NCBI GenBank assembly: GCA_905250075.1
Contig: CAJNOP010000087.1
Coordinates: 597,628-661,627, forward strand
Origin: Rotaria sp. Silwood1
Taxonomy: Eukaryota > Rotifera > Eurotatoria > Philodinida > Philodinidae
DNA length: 64,000 nt
Reading direction: 5' to 3'
Part shown: positions 1-14,908 of the stretch, in pieces
Numbering within the stretch: position 1 is the first letter of the stretch
Layout: each line of letters starts with the position of its first letter
Made by a program: the position numbers and the translations under genes
Notes under the pieces: model-generated
What the model was told of the DNA's origin: nothing
The model's database searches: none
The model's input: the letters and a program-made list of their open reading frames with translations, nothing else

Positions 1-3000
1 CACCTGGTACACGTTTATGTGTTGTAGCAACTAATGTTGCTGAAACATCTATTACAATATCAAATGTAAAATATATAGTCGATTGTGGCAAAGTATGTTT
101 TATATAAAATAAAAATAAAAAAAAAAAGTTCTTTAATTATTTCTTTAGGTTAAAACAAAATATTATGATAAATTAACTGGTGTATCAACATTTCGTATTG
201 AATGGACATCAAAGGCATCAGCTAATCAACGAACAGGTCGTGCTGGTCGAACAGCTCCTGGTCATTGTATGTATCTCTTTTTTGTGAAACATGAATTCTG
301 AAGTCTATGCTTATAATGGATGATCCATAACTTTCTAATCAGTTTTTTATACCAAATCTGATAGGTTTTAGATAATCGACAATGCTGATTTCGAATATCA
401 ATACAAAACGGATAGCTAGGAGTTTTTGATGAAAAAAACATTCTCGCTAGGAAAAACATATTTTCCAGATAATAGGTTTCATATTGACATTTGGAAACAG
501 CATGATTGATTACCTACAGTTTGCTAGATTTTGTGGAAAATCAATTAGACAGTTAGGAAATTTCTTTTGTTACAGTTAAATTTTCTTAATCATAAATAGA
601 CTATGAATTAGTATTTTAAAGAAATTCTGTTATACAGAGTTATAAAATACATAGTAGTATTTAGTTTTCAATACTCTATCGAATAAAATATATGAAGTTT
701 AAAATTTATACCAAAATATTTCTCTAGTTAGTAATTAATAAAATTAACTTATTACAACTAATATTTTTATTTTAAAATATAATCCGTTCAATTCTATATT
801 TAATGGTAAATTTCTAAAAATTTTCTCTATTCTTCAATGACGATATAATCACCAGAATACTAAAAGTATCTTAAAAGTTTGCAGTCCACCTATATATATA
901 GAGTAGAAATTCGTACTTTCTCCTCTTCTACAGATCATCACAGGCATTGCTAGTATACAATCAGAGACCGTATGTTACCAATATCCTGTTAAATGACTTC
1001 CTTAATGCATTTGTGTAGAGCTAATAAGGAGACCACCCATGATAGTACATCGCATGTCAGACAAAATCCCAGTCATTAAGTAGGACATACTGAGACTAGA
1101 ATAAGCCTAGAAGAATTCATACACATGCATACCCATTTAGGAATAATGGCCACTGCACTCGATATTTGTACCTTTGACACGATATTCATAAAAAACCCAA
1201 ACAAATTTTATCACAACTTTTCTTTATTTTAAATCAATATTCTATGAATAGTTTTCTGTTTTTGTTAGGTTATCGACTTTATTCATCAGCTGTATATAAT
1301 GATTTATTTTCGGAATATACACCACCAGAAATTGTTCGAAAACCTGTTGAAGATCTTGTTTTACAGCTTAAAACATTAAATATTGATCGTCTTGCTAATT
1401 TTCCATTTCCAACATCACCTGATTTAAAAGCAATTAATGTTGCTGAACAAATTCTTATTCAATTAAATGCATTAGATAATAAATCACCAACAAAAAAAAT
1501 TACTGAATTAGGTCGTCGAATGTCAGCATTTCCAATTAATCCAAGATATTCTAAAATGCTTGTTATTGCTCAAGAAAATCAAGATTTATTACCATATGTT
1601 ATTGCACTTGTTGCAGCACTTAGTGTTAATGAAGTATTAACGACTGGACAAGTTAAAATTCAAAAAGTAAAATAATTTGACTTTTTTTTTAGCATATGAA
1701 ATATTCAAAATGAATATTTTTATAGGATAATCAAGAGATAAATATTAATTTAGATGATTTAAGACGACAATGGATAGGACAAGTATTTGTTTTTATTTGA
1801 TGACTAAATAAGAGCTGTTTGTTTTTTTTTTTTTCTTGAAAATTCGTAGGGTGAATCACTTTTACTTGGTGATATGATGATTTTACTTAAAGCAGTTGGT
1901 GCATTAGATCATCAAAATTCAAAAAATGATTTATCGATATGTACTCATTATGGTTTACGACCAAAAGCTATGACTGAAATTCGTAAAATTCGTCGACAAT
2001 TAATACAAATCGGTAAAACATCTTTCTAAAGTTTCGCGAAGATACCGGTTAGAAATGTAGCATTATTAATAAGCACAGCAACTCGTGGCGGCACTAGAAA
2101 ACTATCGTCCCTTTTTTTTTTGGGAAAGGAAGGGACAGTAATTCCCTGGATACGTGCTTTCCAGAATGAGAAATTTGCTAGTGTTCTAGTTTTGGTGTTA
2201 GCTAGGCTACGATTAATTCTATTCTGGTTAATTCAGCACACGTAGCGAAGAAGGTAACTGTCCCCTCCTCAGAAATAGGCAGAGCATTAATGTTGTTGCT
2301 CTGCTACTACCAGCGAAGCTAGATTTTTTTGTTTTCATTATACGGATCGTAATGAAATGTAACATTCTCATTTTTATCTCGTTCGAGTTATCAACTTTGT
2401 AATCATTCTACTCATGTATGATGACTCTCCATGCATGTCACTCTTTTCTTTTCTTATTATCGATACATATGATTGCATTTCCTGCTCTCTCTGTCTCTAT
2501 CGCTGATATAAATATAAATATATGCATGTAAACAAATTAGATTATATTATAATGTTAAAAGATCCTAAATAATGTGAATATTCTCATCTTACAGATATTC
2601 TTGTATTCAACTTTGCCGCACAGACTTTTTTATGGCAAGAGAAACCAGTGCTTAGAAAGGATTTAAGTCTCCTAGAAGACTTCGAGCCTTTTACTAATAA
2701 TTGAATTTCGTTAGAAAAAAAGGGCCGAGCTTAACTCTAAAGCTTTCTTCTGGTTACATCACTATATTGCTGATATATTAGTTAAGAGCGTCGATTCTTC
2801 ATGTATTCATCAGCTTTATTCCTCGTCGTACTGCTATATTCTTGATTTCATTATTATTCTTATATAAAACGTTAGAACAACTGATAATGATGCTTATAAA
2901 AATTAAAGAAAAAATTTAATAGCTCAGAAAATATTATTATCGTTTTTCTTTATTTTCTTGTAATTATTCAATCACCACAGAAGAACTCTGAAGTTTGTAT

Positions 3001-4937
3001 AGGGAAAAATTCTGTTCTTTTTCCTATTGTTTTTTTGCACTCTATTACTCTCTTATTCCAGAAAAAACAAAAAACAACTCTATTTATGATATATATGAGT
3101 ATTCCATTGGCAGAAAATATCGGACTTGATAAGCATAATACTTTTCCTCAAGAAAGAAAGAAAGAGGAAAATAAGGAAACAATAATAAGACGAAAGATGC
3201 TTTGTTTTAGTGAAATCAATATTACCAGAAACAGCATCAATACTTGATGCTCGTCTTTTACCACCTAGTGAACAACAAATATGTCTATTACGAAAAGTAC
3301 TTGCAGCTGGTATGGTCGATCGTTTGGCCAAGTAAATTCATATATTTTATTTTTATTTGATTCAATTTTGACCGTTTGTTTTTTAATAGACGAATAGAAG
3401 GCTCTGTTGTGATTAATGGTCATAAAGCAAATAATGCTTATCAGGTTGTTTAGATACAAAAAAAAAACATATGTACAATATAAATAAAATGAATACTTTA
3501 TATTTAGACTCTTCTACTCGATGAACCGGTATTTATTCATCCATCATCAGTCCTTATTAATGATTTACCATCATTTGTTTGTTATCAAGAAGTACATGAA
3601 ACAAATCGAATATTTATTAAAGGTATTATTTTTTTTTTCCTAGAAACAAAAAAATTGTTAGCACAGATTGTATAAGGTTAAAATATCAAACTCATATGTT
3701 TTCTTTAACCTCATTATACTAATACAAAATATCTTGTCAAGTAAAAATTTTCTAACAGACTATAGAATGTTTTCCAAGGATAATCAATCGCTAAGAAAAC
3801 CCTACCTAACGTTCTAGTTTTTGTTTGTTTTGTAGTTCATTTTCTTAATTCAACATTAATATTATTCTAATCATTGATTTAACTAGTAAATGAGTTTGTA
3901 GTACTTACAGTCTGAGTCTACTTATCAATTCATTTTAGCATCTTTTTAGGTTACCAAGGAACTCTGGCAAACGAGTCTGATGCCTCTAGCTCTTGTTTCC
4001 ATTACTATATTTTCCCTTTGAAAAAACAGTATATGAGTTGCATTAAAAAAAAGAATCAGTCGAAGTAGGACATACCTACCTTTCATTTAACTTCAATTCT
4101 TTACAAAGGCTATTTTTTTCTGCATAAATTCTTTTAGCATCGACATATGTGAAAGTGTTGACTAATTAGCAAATATCTTTCTAATCATATGACAAAATCT
4201 TCGAAGACCTCAAAACAGACTTTACAGCAGGAACTGCATCAATAGTGAAATTTTCGAGTTCGAAAAACTTTCTCTTAAAAATCAGTTTTCCTAAAATCCT
4301 ATCAAGACTCATATGAGATACACATATGTTTTAATCTTGTGAAGTTAAATTGCGAATCAATAAATTTGTATATGTATTTAGATATTTGTGCTATTCAAAT
4401 GGATTGGATAGTTCAATTAAATCCACATTTATGTTCATTTGGTCCTATTGAAGATGAACCATCACCACGTTATGATGAAAATCAAGATAAAATGCTTTGT
4501 CATCGTAAAGCAACTATAGGTCAACGAGTATCATGGTCACTTGGTTCACCTATTGAAACAATATTTCCAATAAATACAATTGATCGTTATCGTTGGTTTG
4601 GAAAATATTTTCTTGATGGTATTATTTGTCAACGTCTATTACAATATCATCCAGCTTTATTATGTTCATCAAATGCAATGGTTAAATCATGGGCATCACT
4701 TATGGAACGAACACAATTATTTCTTAATGCATTAGTAGAAAAAGAAATTGATAATCGAAAACAATTAAAAGATATTTGGTCAACAGAACCAAAATGTAAG
4801 AAAATTAATTCAATGATTAATTGAATTTACTTTCTTTTATAGATCTACTTGATGTTTATTGCAATTGGCTACCGGAATCATTACATGCACAAGTTAGATC
4901 TATATGGCCACCTATGCCATTTGTTTTGAAAAAATAA
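1..4937 (+). CDS. DHX37: DHX37/Dhr1-type DEAH-box RNA helicase, 5' end outside the window
   Basis: This is the 3' part of a DEAH-box ATP-dependent RNA helicase of the DHX37/Dhr1 family, which acts in the nucleolus on U3 snoRNA and the small-subunit processome. Exons by splice sites and reading phase: 1-92, 149-266, 1269-1666, 1726-1782, 1850-2012, 3211-3331, 3390-3444, 3508-3622, 4382-4794, 4843-4937. The first two carry helicase motif V ([13 protein letters not shown]) and motif VI ([14 protein letters not shown]). Next come the winged-helix/ratchet region ([10 protein letters not shown], then [17 protein letters not shown]) and the OB-fold and C-terminal region ([36 protein letters not shown]), ending in PPMPFVLKK then TAA. 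The order and wording follow the animal DHX37 C-terminus to its last residues, so this end is complete. Three introns are unusually long for this locus (267-1268, 2013-3210, 3623-4381) and hold only AT-rich sequence and a weak inverted repeat near 2110-2270. The family call is firm; individual junctions are inferred from phase. Confidence 0.93.
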
Positions 4938-5120
4938 AAATTTTACATACAAACCTGTTTTTTTTTTTTGTTTTTCGTATGTAAAAATTCGTTCTAAGAA
5001 TTTTTGTTTTTAAATTTTCAAAAAAAAATCTAAAAACTGATAGTATAACTGTTATGTTTGTTTGTTTAAACAATTCTCAACATTATAGATAAATATAAGT
5101 GAATCTCAAAGATAAAAAAA

Positions 5121-6955
<1,835 letters not shown>

Positions 6956-7197
6956 TCTCAGTCAATCATTTCGCGATCTCGGTTTTTTTTTTGTCTGCAC
7001 TATAGTAACAGTAGATAAAACAATTTAAATAAAACATACAGTTTTTTCCTTTCTCTCTCTCTCTCTCTTTTGAATGTTTATTCACGTCTATTGTATAAGA
7101 ATACGAAGAAGTTGGAGAAGAGATTAGTCATTGAACAATGTAAATAATCATAGACAAAAGAATGAAAGTAAATAGAACAAACGTACATAAGTAAAAA

Positions 7198-7716
7198 ATG
7201 TTCTTTCGATATTGGTTCATGTTACTATATATGATGACCTTTATATTGATTTTACCATTAAATGGTGAACGAAAAACTTCATATCGAAGTCCATTTTCAT
7301 GTTTTAAATGTACACATCATGATAAACCTCAAGAAATGAAAGAAGCAGCATGTATGAAAAAATTTGATTTAAGTAAATATACTCAAGAAGAATGTCAAAG
7401 TGAAAATGGTCCAGGTAAATGTCTTAAAGCATATGAAAAAACAGAAGCACGTACAAAAAAACAAATTGAAGATGATGAACGTTCTGTAACAATACGTAAA
7501 TGTGTATCACAAGGTGAACTTGATTATTTAAAAAATATACGAAATATTGATACAAGTGATGGTTGTCATACAATACGTTCAACAAAAACAAAACATAAAG
7601 TTTATTGTTTTTGTTCAAATAATTTATGTAATAATACAATAAGAAATAATTCCATAACAATATTTATTCTTATTTTTTCTTTACTTATTGTTAGTGTTTT
7701 TTTATTTCGTAAATAA
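7198..7716 (+). CDS. Ly6/uPAR (three-finger) domain protein, probably GPI-anchored
   Basis: Single-exon gene of 172 aa. Residues 1-23 form a hydrophobic signal peptide. The mature part has ten cysteines (35, 38, 52, 66, 75, 102, 123, 137, 139, 144). The opening CFKC and the closing CFCSNNLCNN are the hallmark start and end of a Ly6/uPAR three-finger fold, where Asn follows the last Cys. A hydrophobic tail (about 153-170) followed by RK fits a GPI-attachment signal. Relatives such as Quiver/Sleepless sit on the outer cell surface and tune ion channels or junctions, but the exact role here cannot be read from sequence. The first ATG of the frame is used, because the signal peptide begins there. 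The family call is strong and the GPI anchor is inferred. Confidence 0.8.
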   Translation: MFFRYWFMLLYMMTFILILPLNGERKTSYRSPFSCFKCTHHDKPQEMKEAACMKKFDLSKYTQEECQSENGPGKCLKAYEKTEARTKKQIEDDERSVTIRKCVSQGELDYLKNIRNIDTSDGCHTIRSTKTKHKVYCFCSNNLCNNTIRNNSITIFILIFSLLIVSVFLFRK

Positions 7717-7893
7717 ATACTTTAAAGTATATTCTAGAAAATTATCGAACATAAAATTTACATTTTCTATATTGAATAAATTCCATTAAAGAATTTTTTT
7801 TTTTTGTTGTTTGTGTTGATTTTTAAACAAAGACATTTTATAAATTTTGTACAAAAAAAAAAAAAGAAAAGAAAGACGAAGCATAACTTCAAT

Positions 7894-8580
7894 ATGACAT
7901 TTTTACGACAGGTATGATTATTAGTTAATTTAATTTATCATAATCAAAATTAATTTATTTAGGGACAAACCTATACAATTGAGGTACCATCTAAACAAAG
8001 AAAATCTCATGAGTATCAACCAGTAAACGATAATAATATAACAAAAAAATATTTAACAAATTCACAAAAATCAATGTTTTGTTTAAAATGGGAAAGTGGA
8101 GGTGTTGCAGAACAATATTATCAACGAAGTAGAAGTAAAAGTAAAAGTCAACATCATCTAAATATAGAGAAACATAGTCCATGGAAAGATTCAAGTACAC
8201 TTCGTTATCATGAACAACAATCTGGATTGAATTCTAAACCAAAGCACATAGAAAAACCAAAGATAACTCATCAAACATCATCAGTACCTAAAGCATATCG
8301 TTACCCTTATGCTTATCCACCTATGTCGGTTGATGTTCAAATAGTACCTGAAAAATCGGGTAAACGACAAAACACTCATAGAACAATAACTATAGCAAAA
8401 TCAAGAATAAAACAAAGTGATAGATCAATTAATTTAGTACGTGATACAAATAAATTAAAAATAGAACATCATTATGTTGATTCACCAGCTGAAGCACAAA
8501 GACTTATTGAGGATCTTCAACGAAAAGGCTTTGTCGAAACTGGAATTCATACACCAGCAATGTATTCTGATAAACATTGA
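7894..8580 (+). CDS. Uncharacterised basic protein, two exons
   Basis: I do not recognise this family. A six-codon first exon (7894-7911, MTFLRQ) splices over a 51-bp GT...AG intron to 7963-8580, giving 211 aa. The protein is basic and mostly disordered: an RSRSKSKSQHH stretch, a YRYPYAYPP proline/tyrosine patch, and a C-terminal segment EHHYVDSPAEAQRLIEDLQRKGFVETG that looks like a short amphipathic helix. There are no membrane segments or signal peptide. It starts 177 bp after the Ly6-type gene, on the same strand, and is followed by an AATAAA signal near 8639. The reading frame is coherent across the splice and codon use matches its neighbours, so I take it as a real gene of unknown role. 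Confidence 0.6.
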
Positions 8581-9871
8581 AACTAATAAATCAATACCAT
8601 TTTTTTTACATATGTTCTAACATGGTCATTTTATATAAAATAAAACATATAGATTTTATTTTAATAAATATATAAATATGCACAGCTATTCAAGATTCTA
8701 TCTTTTTTTTTTAAATTTAATAAAAAATCTAAAACTCTATTACATATTATTATGATGCATTTGTAATGAATTCATCTGATTGCTAGATCTTTGACCAACA
8801 GTTTTATGTTTCTGTATATGTTGATTAACTCCATCAATAATACAATTTTTGTTTATTTTCTCATCAATTACCATATGATATAGGTGGTACATATGATCCT
8901 AATAAACTTTTTCTTTGTATCACATAAAAGAATTTAATGCTATCTATTTATATGTTATTATGAGAAATGTAAACTACTAGCAAAAAGCATTAATTGCGTA
9001 TTTGATTTGATGGCGCTTGAGAGTAGCGTTATGCTCGACAAAGAAGTCTTGTTGACATTAAAGAAAAATATGTAGACATTTGATAATAGCTTGTGTTTTT
9101 TTCTAGATGAATTAAAAACTAATCATATTCCGAAATAATAAGATAATAAGGTAAATATTTATCTGACTTCCAAAGATCGAACTCGATCTTCATTGTAGTT
9201 ATTTTTAGTTAGTTAATAAATGAAAATAGCAGTAAGCCAATATAAAAATTTTAATAGTTGATTAAAATAGATCTACACAAAATGAAATAAACGGTCCAAA
9301 AAAAGTCAAGGATATTTAGAAATATTCGCACCCAATCTAAATTAAAATGAACTTTAAGTTCTCTTAAAAATAGTTAATCTTCATTGAAAAAATCGAAACT
9401 GAGATAAATGCCTGGAACCATAGCCCTAGATAGTTTTTTTGTTTGTTTGTCAGAACATGTGACTCTGCTATGCTTAACACAATCTGTTGTTTACATTAAG
9501 CTTTTTTTTATTATTATTATATAAAAACAGAACTTCTATAAATATGATTTTTGAAGGATATTAAAGGCACGTGATCTACTCTATTTTTGACCATTTCTCA
9601 GGAGAGAAATACGTAAAGGTTCAGAACCCTATAACTCCGAATAGGAAAGTTCAAAAAATGAAACAGCCGATTTTATATCTGAAACGATACTTCCAAGTAT
9701 CTGTGATAAAAATACTATAATATTTTTTGAGACTACTAAGAAATAATATTTGTCAAGCATTTTAGGCGTCATCTTTCGTTAAATTAAATTTAATTCGTCA
9801 ATTTAACTATCCAATTTTAGCCCAGTCGAAGAAGTGACTTATCTATAAGAATAATAATTATATAAGAATTT
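8581..9871. other. Intergenic, no gene seen
   Basis: AT-rich spacer of 1.3 kb between the unknown basic protein and TMEM245. It holds the 3' UTR and polyadenylation signals of the upstream gene. I see no coding frame, tandem repeat or strong inverted repeat. Confidence 0.6.
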
Positions 9872-12800
9872 ATGGAGAACCGTCAAGAACCTGATGAAGA
9901 AGTACAAGACAACAATCAAGATAATCCTAATGATGGTAAATTATTTGAAACAAAATTCTTTTTGTTGTTGTTTTATTTATATTAACACAGGTAGTCTTCT
10001 TCGTCGCCTTAATTCATCAGTTTTACGTCTTCGTTCAACTACAAAATCACTTCAACGTGATCCAGAAACTTTTCGTACAGCATTCATACATTCGGCAGCT
10101 ATTTTATTTGTTTTAGTATGTGGTGCATGTGCTTTACTTGCATATCGCATATTAGAACCATTTCTTCGTAGTATATTATGGTCAATATTAGCTGGTGCAT
10201 TTTTATTTCCTTTTAAAAATCATTTAACATTAAAAACACGATATTTTTTACGTCAATTAGATACAGATTCACATTTATTATTTTATGGTTTACTTATATT
10301 ATTACCATTACGAACAATAGATAGAACTATTGATTCAATTTTTCCATTTATTAAAAAAAAATGGAAAGAATTATTAATAATTTTTATTTCTTTATTATCA
10401 ATTGAATGGATTCAAAGTGGTGTTGTTTATCATTGGTTAATAACAATTGGATATGATATTTTTGATAAACTTGGATTATTTGTTCATGTATTTGATTCAT
10501 TATGGATAACAACAATTGTTATTGCTTATTTAATAGCTGTTTTAACTATTTATGATAGTTCACCATTGATTAGAATTCTATTAAATCTATTAGCTATACC
10601 AATTTGGTTTATTTTATTAATTTATCTTTCACAATTTCTTCCAATTAATTATCGATTAATTGTAGTTATTTTAGCAATTATTTTAACAGTTGTTGGTTTT
10701 ATTGTAGATTTTAGAGAAAGAATTGAACAAAATATTGTTCGTAAGTTTAATTTTATATTTTATTTAAATAAAAATAATAGTATTCAAAATAACTAAATAC
10801 ATAATATTAGAAGATATTACTTTTTTTCTCACTATCAATAACATATTATAAAGAAAGAATGATTCAAAGTAATAATATGTTCATTTCTTTTACAGATGTA
10901 TTCAAAAGCCTAAATCTGAACTCTCCTCCTATAACTTTTTTTTTTTTGTTAGTTATGCCATTAATATTAATTCGCCATAGCATATCAACATATTTTCTAT
11001 TTCAAACTTGTATAATTTAAAGTTTTGACAACAATTACTACAAATCAACTCCATACATTTATGTATTCGATAATTATATTGTTTAAGGAGAAAAGGATTA
11101 ATTTTACTATTAAAATTGTAGTAGTCAATACTGAAATGATCGTTACTGAATAAACTTTAAGCTTACACTTTCATAAAAGATATCATTCTCAAATGAAAAA
11201 AGTGTTGTGCATCCTAACATACTAGCACTGCTATTGATATCAATGCCTCAGCGAACACTGACACTAGTATACTGAGTAGTCTAGTAGATCCTGCGTTGAT
11301 GTTTGATTCTTTATCGTCGGAATGATAATTTCTTTTTTTTTTTTTTAAGAATCAGATCCTTCTGATGATAATGAACGCCGTAAATCAATCTTCACTGATT
11401 TAATCAATACATATAATCGAATGCGAGCATATTATCATGTTGGACCAGAACAATCGTCATTACCTGTTGCATCAACTTCTTCAGCATCTTCTACACCTTA
11501 TTTTACATTTGTACTCTGGTCATTAGTAGCTATTAAAGTTTATCAATTTTATTGGTATCTTGGACGAATATTAATTTTTGTTATTATTTATAAAGTTATT
11601 AAAAAAATTCTAATTGAAACATATATATATTTAATGAAACAAGAAAGTGTACAATATATAATTCAACGAATAATTGATTATTTGCAAACTCGGTAAGAAA
11701 ATATTTTATTTTTTTTTTGTCTAAACAAATCTTTTTTTTTTTGTATAATTTAGACGTGATGTATTAACCCCATCACCGTTAAATGGTCTTATTCGTTTTC
11801 TTATTAAAGGTGATAAAAAGTTTAATCATGGTTTACAAACATCTATTGATTATTTGGTTAGTGCAATTATGATTGTTACATTACTCATAACAGTTCTTTT
11901 TGGTACAATACTTCTTATTATACAGGTTTTATTTGATTTTGAAAAATTTTTTTTTTTGTTTTGTTAAATCTAATTTTAGATTCAACATGAAAGTATACAT
12001 ATGATTAAATTAACAAGTAATCTTATTAATGAAACAATTATACTTCAACCATCATTTCAACATATGTTACCTGATAAAGAACATATGGGTAAATTAATGG
12101 ATACAGCTGTTAATAATTTTTATTCTGTTGGAAGAACTTGGATTGCAAAACAGGTTAGAAGAAATAAATAAATAAATAAATATAATTATTTTTGCAACTC
12201 ATTATTCATTCTTTCGATAGCCTAAAAAAGAGACTTTCCCGTAAATAGACCAAAATAAGTTTTCGGACTCAGTCCAAAAGCCTAGTTTGGTCGGGTATAA
12301 GAAAATATCATCAATAAAAAGTCTTCTACTTATGAAAAACTCTATTATCAAATTTCGATATTTTCTCATTGATATATTTCTAATTTTTAGGTCAATGCAT
12401 TGAGTCCAGATAGTTCAACAGATACAAAATTAGAAAAAGATGTTCTACAATTATGGGATCATTTTTATGAATATATGTCTAATACATCAACATTATTATT
12501 ACCAGATAAAAATCGTAGTACAATAATATATTCACCAAAAAATCATTCATTACGAATACCAAATCTTGATTTTCATTTAAATGATTTATATCGTTTAGTT
12601 CATAATAATTTAGATTTTTTACGTAATGTTCTTGATTCAGTTTGGAAAAATACAACACTTCTTTTAACATTATTATCAACAATTATTTCTTTACTTTTTA
12701 CTGGAGGTTTTGCATTACTTAATTTTCTTGTTTCATTTATTGTTTTTGTCACTTTACTTTTCTATCTTCTTTCTCATTCGGATGAACCTATATATCGACC

Positions 12801-13443
12801 AACTGAATGGTTAAATAATACATTATCTGTTGGTGGAAAAGGTTTAGGTAAAGCAGTTAATGATGCAGTTACAAGTGTTTTTGTTGCTTCATTGAAAATT
12901 GCTGTTTTTTATGGTCTTTATACGTATGTATTACATACGATAGTTGGTTCAAATCTTGTTTTTTTACCAGCTGTTATTGCATCCGTATGTGCTGTTACTT
13001 TAAAATCTTATTGGGCAGCATTGCCTGGTTGTCTTGATGTATGGCTTGTACAACAACGACCAATAGGTGCTTTAATTTTATTACTTGGTCAAATTGCACC
13101 AACCTATGTTGTTGATACAACCATATATAGTGATGTTAAAGGAGGTGGACATCAAGTAATATTCGATAAAGAGTGTGATTTTGTTTTATGAAGTTAAAAT
13201 TTTCTTTTTTTTGTTTTTGTATAGTATTTAACAGCATTGGCTATTGCTGGAGGTGTTTATTATCGAGGAATCGAAGGAGCTTTAATAGGTCCAATTGTAC
13301 TATGTTGTTTATTGGTTGGTGTAAGATTATATAATGAAACAATGGCTACAACATTATCTTCAAATCATGAACAAGAAACTCTGACATCTTCATTAAGTCA
13401 TCCAATACCACCTCTAGTTCGTGCTCACAGTGTACAACAATAA
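9872..13443 (+). CDS. TMEM245: TMEM245-like multi-pass membrane protein (AI-2E transporter superfamily)
   Basis: Multi-pass membrane protein of the TMEM245 family, which belongs to the PerM/AI-2E transporter superfamily; its substrate in animals is unknown. Seven exons join in phase: 9872-9935, 9991-10740, 11350-11692, 11754-11925, 11980-12153, 12391-13155, 13225-13443, giving 828 aa (vertebrate forms are around 880). The N-terminal exon is acidic and soluble (MENRQEPDEEVQDNNQDNP). Then come FIHSAAILFVLVCGACALL and LEPFLRSILWSILAGAFLFP, the conserved opening helices of TMEM245. The C-terminal half has the AI-2E-like core: paired hydrophobic helices around 12650-12760, AFYGLY-like helices, GCLDVWLVQQRPIGALILLL, and the terminal GALIGPIVLCCLLV segment typical of PerM proteins. 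The 609-bp intron 10741-11349 is otherwise empty. The start was chosen because it gives a phase-correct first exon. I am confident of the family. Confidence 0.88.
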
Positions 13444-14908
13444 ATACATAATAAATTTCATTGCATGGATAATATATATTGTTTGTTTTTTGTAGTATTA
13501 AAATTATATGTCATTATTTATTTTTTTCTAATCAAGAATTAGAGATTCTTTTTTTTAGAGTATTTCAATGATTCAATAAAAATATCAAGAATTAATGTAG
13601 TGTATACATTTGTAAAGTGATATGCTTTGTCAACATGACATGTAAAGAATAGTCTTAATTTTTTTTAGTTTGAAGTACATATGAGCACAGTTAAATGATA
13701 ATCAAGAAAGAAAATAATGTTGCTGGTCATAGACAAAAAACGTCTTAGTCTTGATAAATCATGTAGTTGTGAAACTGTTTTATATCGTTTGATTGAATAA
13801 CGACAATTTCAAAGGATAAAACATAAGATTTATTTAAAAAAAATTAATTAGCAAAGAATTGCTTTAAAACAAATGGCTGATATTCAACGATGAAAATAAA
13901 AAATCGAGTATATTTTTTCTCTGATTATCTTTTCTTGCATTTAGCTAAACCTGACACATTGGAAGGACGATTCGCTCCGTAACATCAATCTTATGGCTCC
14001 TAATATATACAGGAAAGGTTCCAGCCAAATCCAATAAACAAGCCTTTCTCTTATGAATTATAGTGCGTGCCTTCACATGATGTATTCAGCGAACATAAAA
14101 AAATATTTTTATGGCAAAAGTTAAATTCACATTGTTGATTTGAAATCTTCAATTTGTACATTTTAAGTTGATATAATATTCGTTTCTGAATGTCTCATAG
14201 TTTATAAGAATCCAATTTGTATACAATGGTATTTACAAGAGCAATTGAACAAGAGAGGATTAATTTTTACAACTACAATTCTCAGTTGGGCCCTACATAT
14301 TCAATGCCGAGTACAATATCTTTTTGTGTATCTATTCTTTATGATATCGTTATCTATATTTCTCTCTCCTTCTTGTTGATAATGCACACAGAGAGGGCGG
14401 CCTGACGGCAGTCTCACCTGGTGACCAAATATATCTTTTACATTGTCTTTCTTTTTAAGAAAGAATAAGGTAAGACAAGCGCGTATTTATTCATAAACTG
14501 ATTCACGCAGCCTTTTCTAGAAGAAACAAGAATTGCTACAATGTTCTTGAGAAATTTCAAAAAAATCTATTAGCCTGGAACAGCGAAATTTTTTTGATAG
14601 TGGTCTAAAAATTTGTTTTAGCGTTTCAAGATTTTCAATTATAAGATCTAAATCAAAGTTTTCGTTGGCAACAGTCCGTTGGATAAAACCCCTCCTAACG
14701 TTCTAACTCAATCGAGAATAAGGTTTTATTGTAACTATGGCGCTAAAAACATCCATGGTGTTGCCAATGGAGCAGAAAATTTCCAAATGGGATAAAAATA
14801 AATGCTAGACGCATTTTTGAAAAGTTCTAGCTACTCTTTTTTTTTCAGAAAGACTTCTTTCAACGTCTAAAATATTCGATTCTAGATCTCTGTCTTTCGG
14901 CGTCCATC
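13444..14908. other. Intergenic, no gene seen
   Basis: 1.46 kb between TMEM245 and the PLP lyase. AATAAA signals of TMEM245 lie at about 13442-13460. A 62-codon frame at 14217-14405 has no protein-like features. I see nothing else that can be supported. Confidence 0.6.
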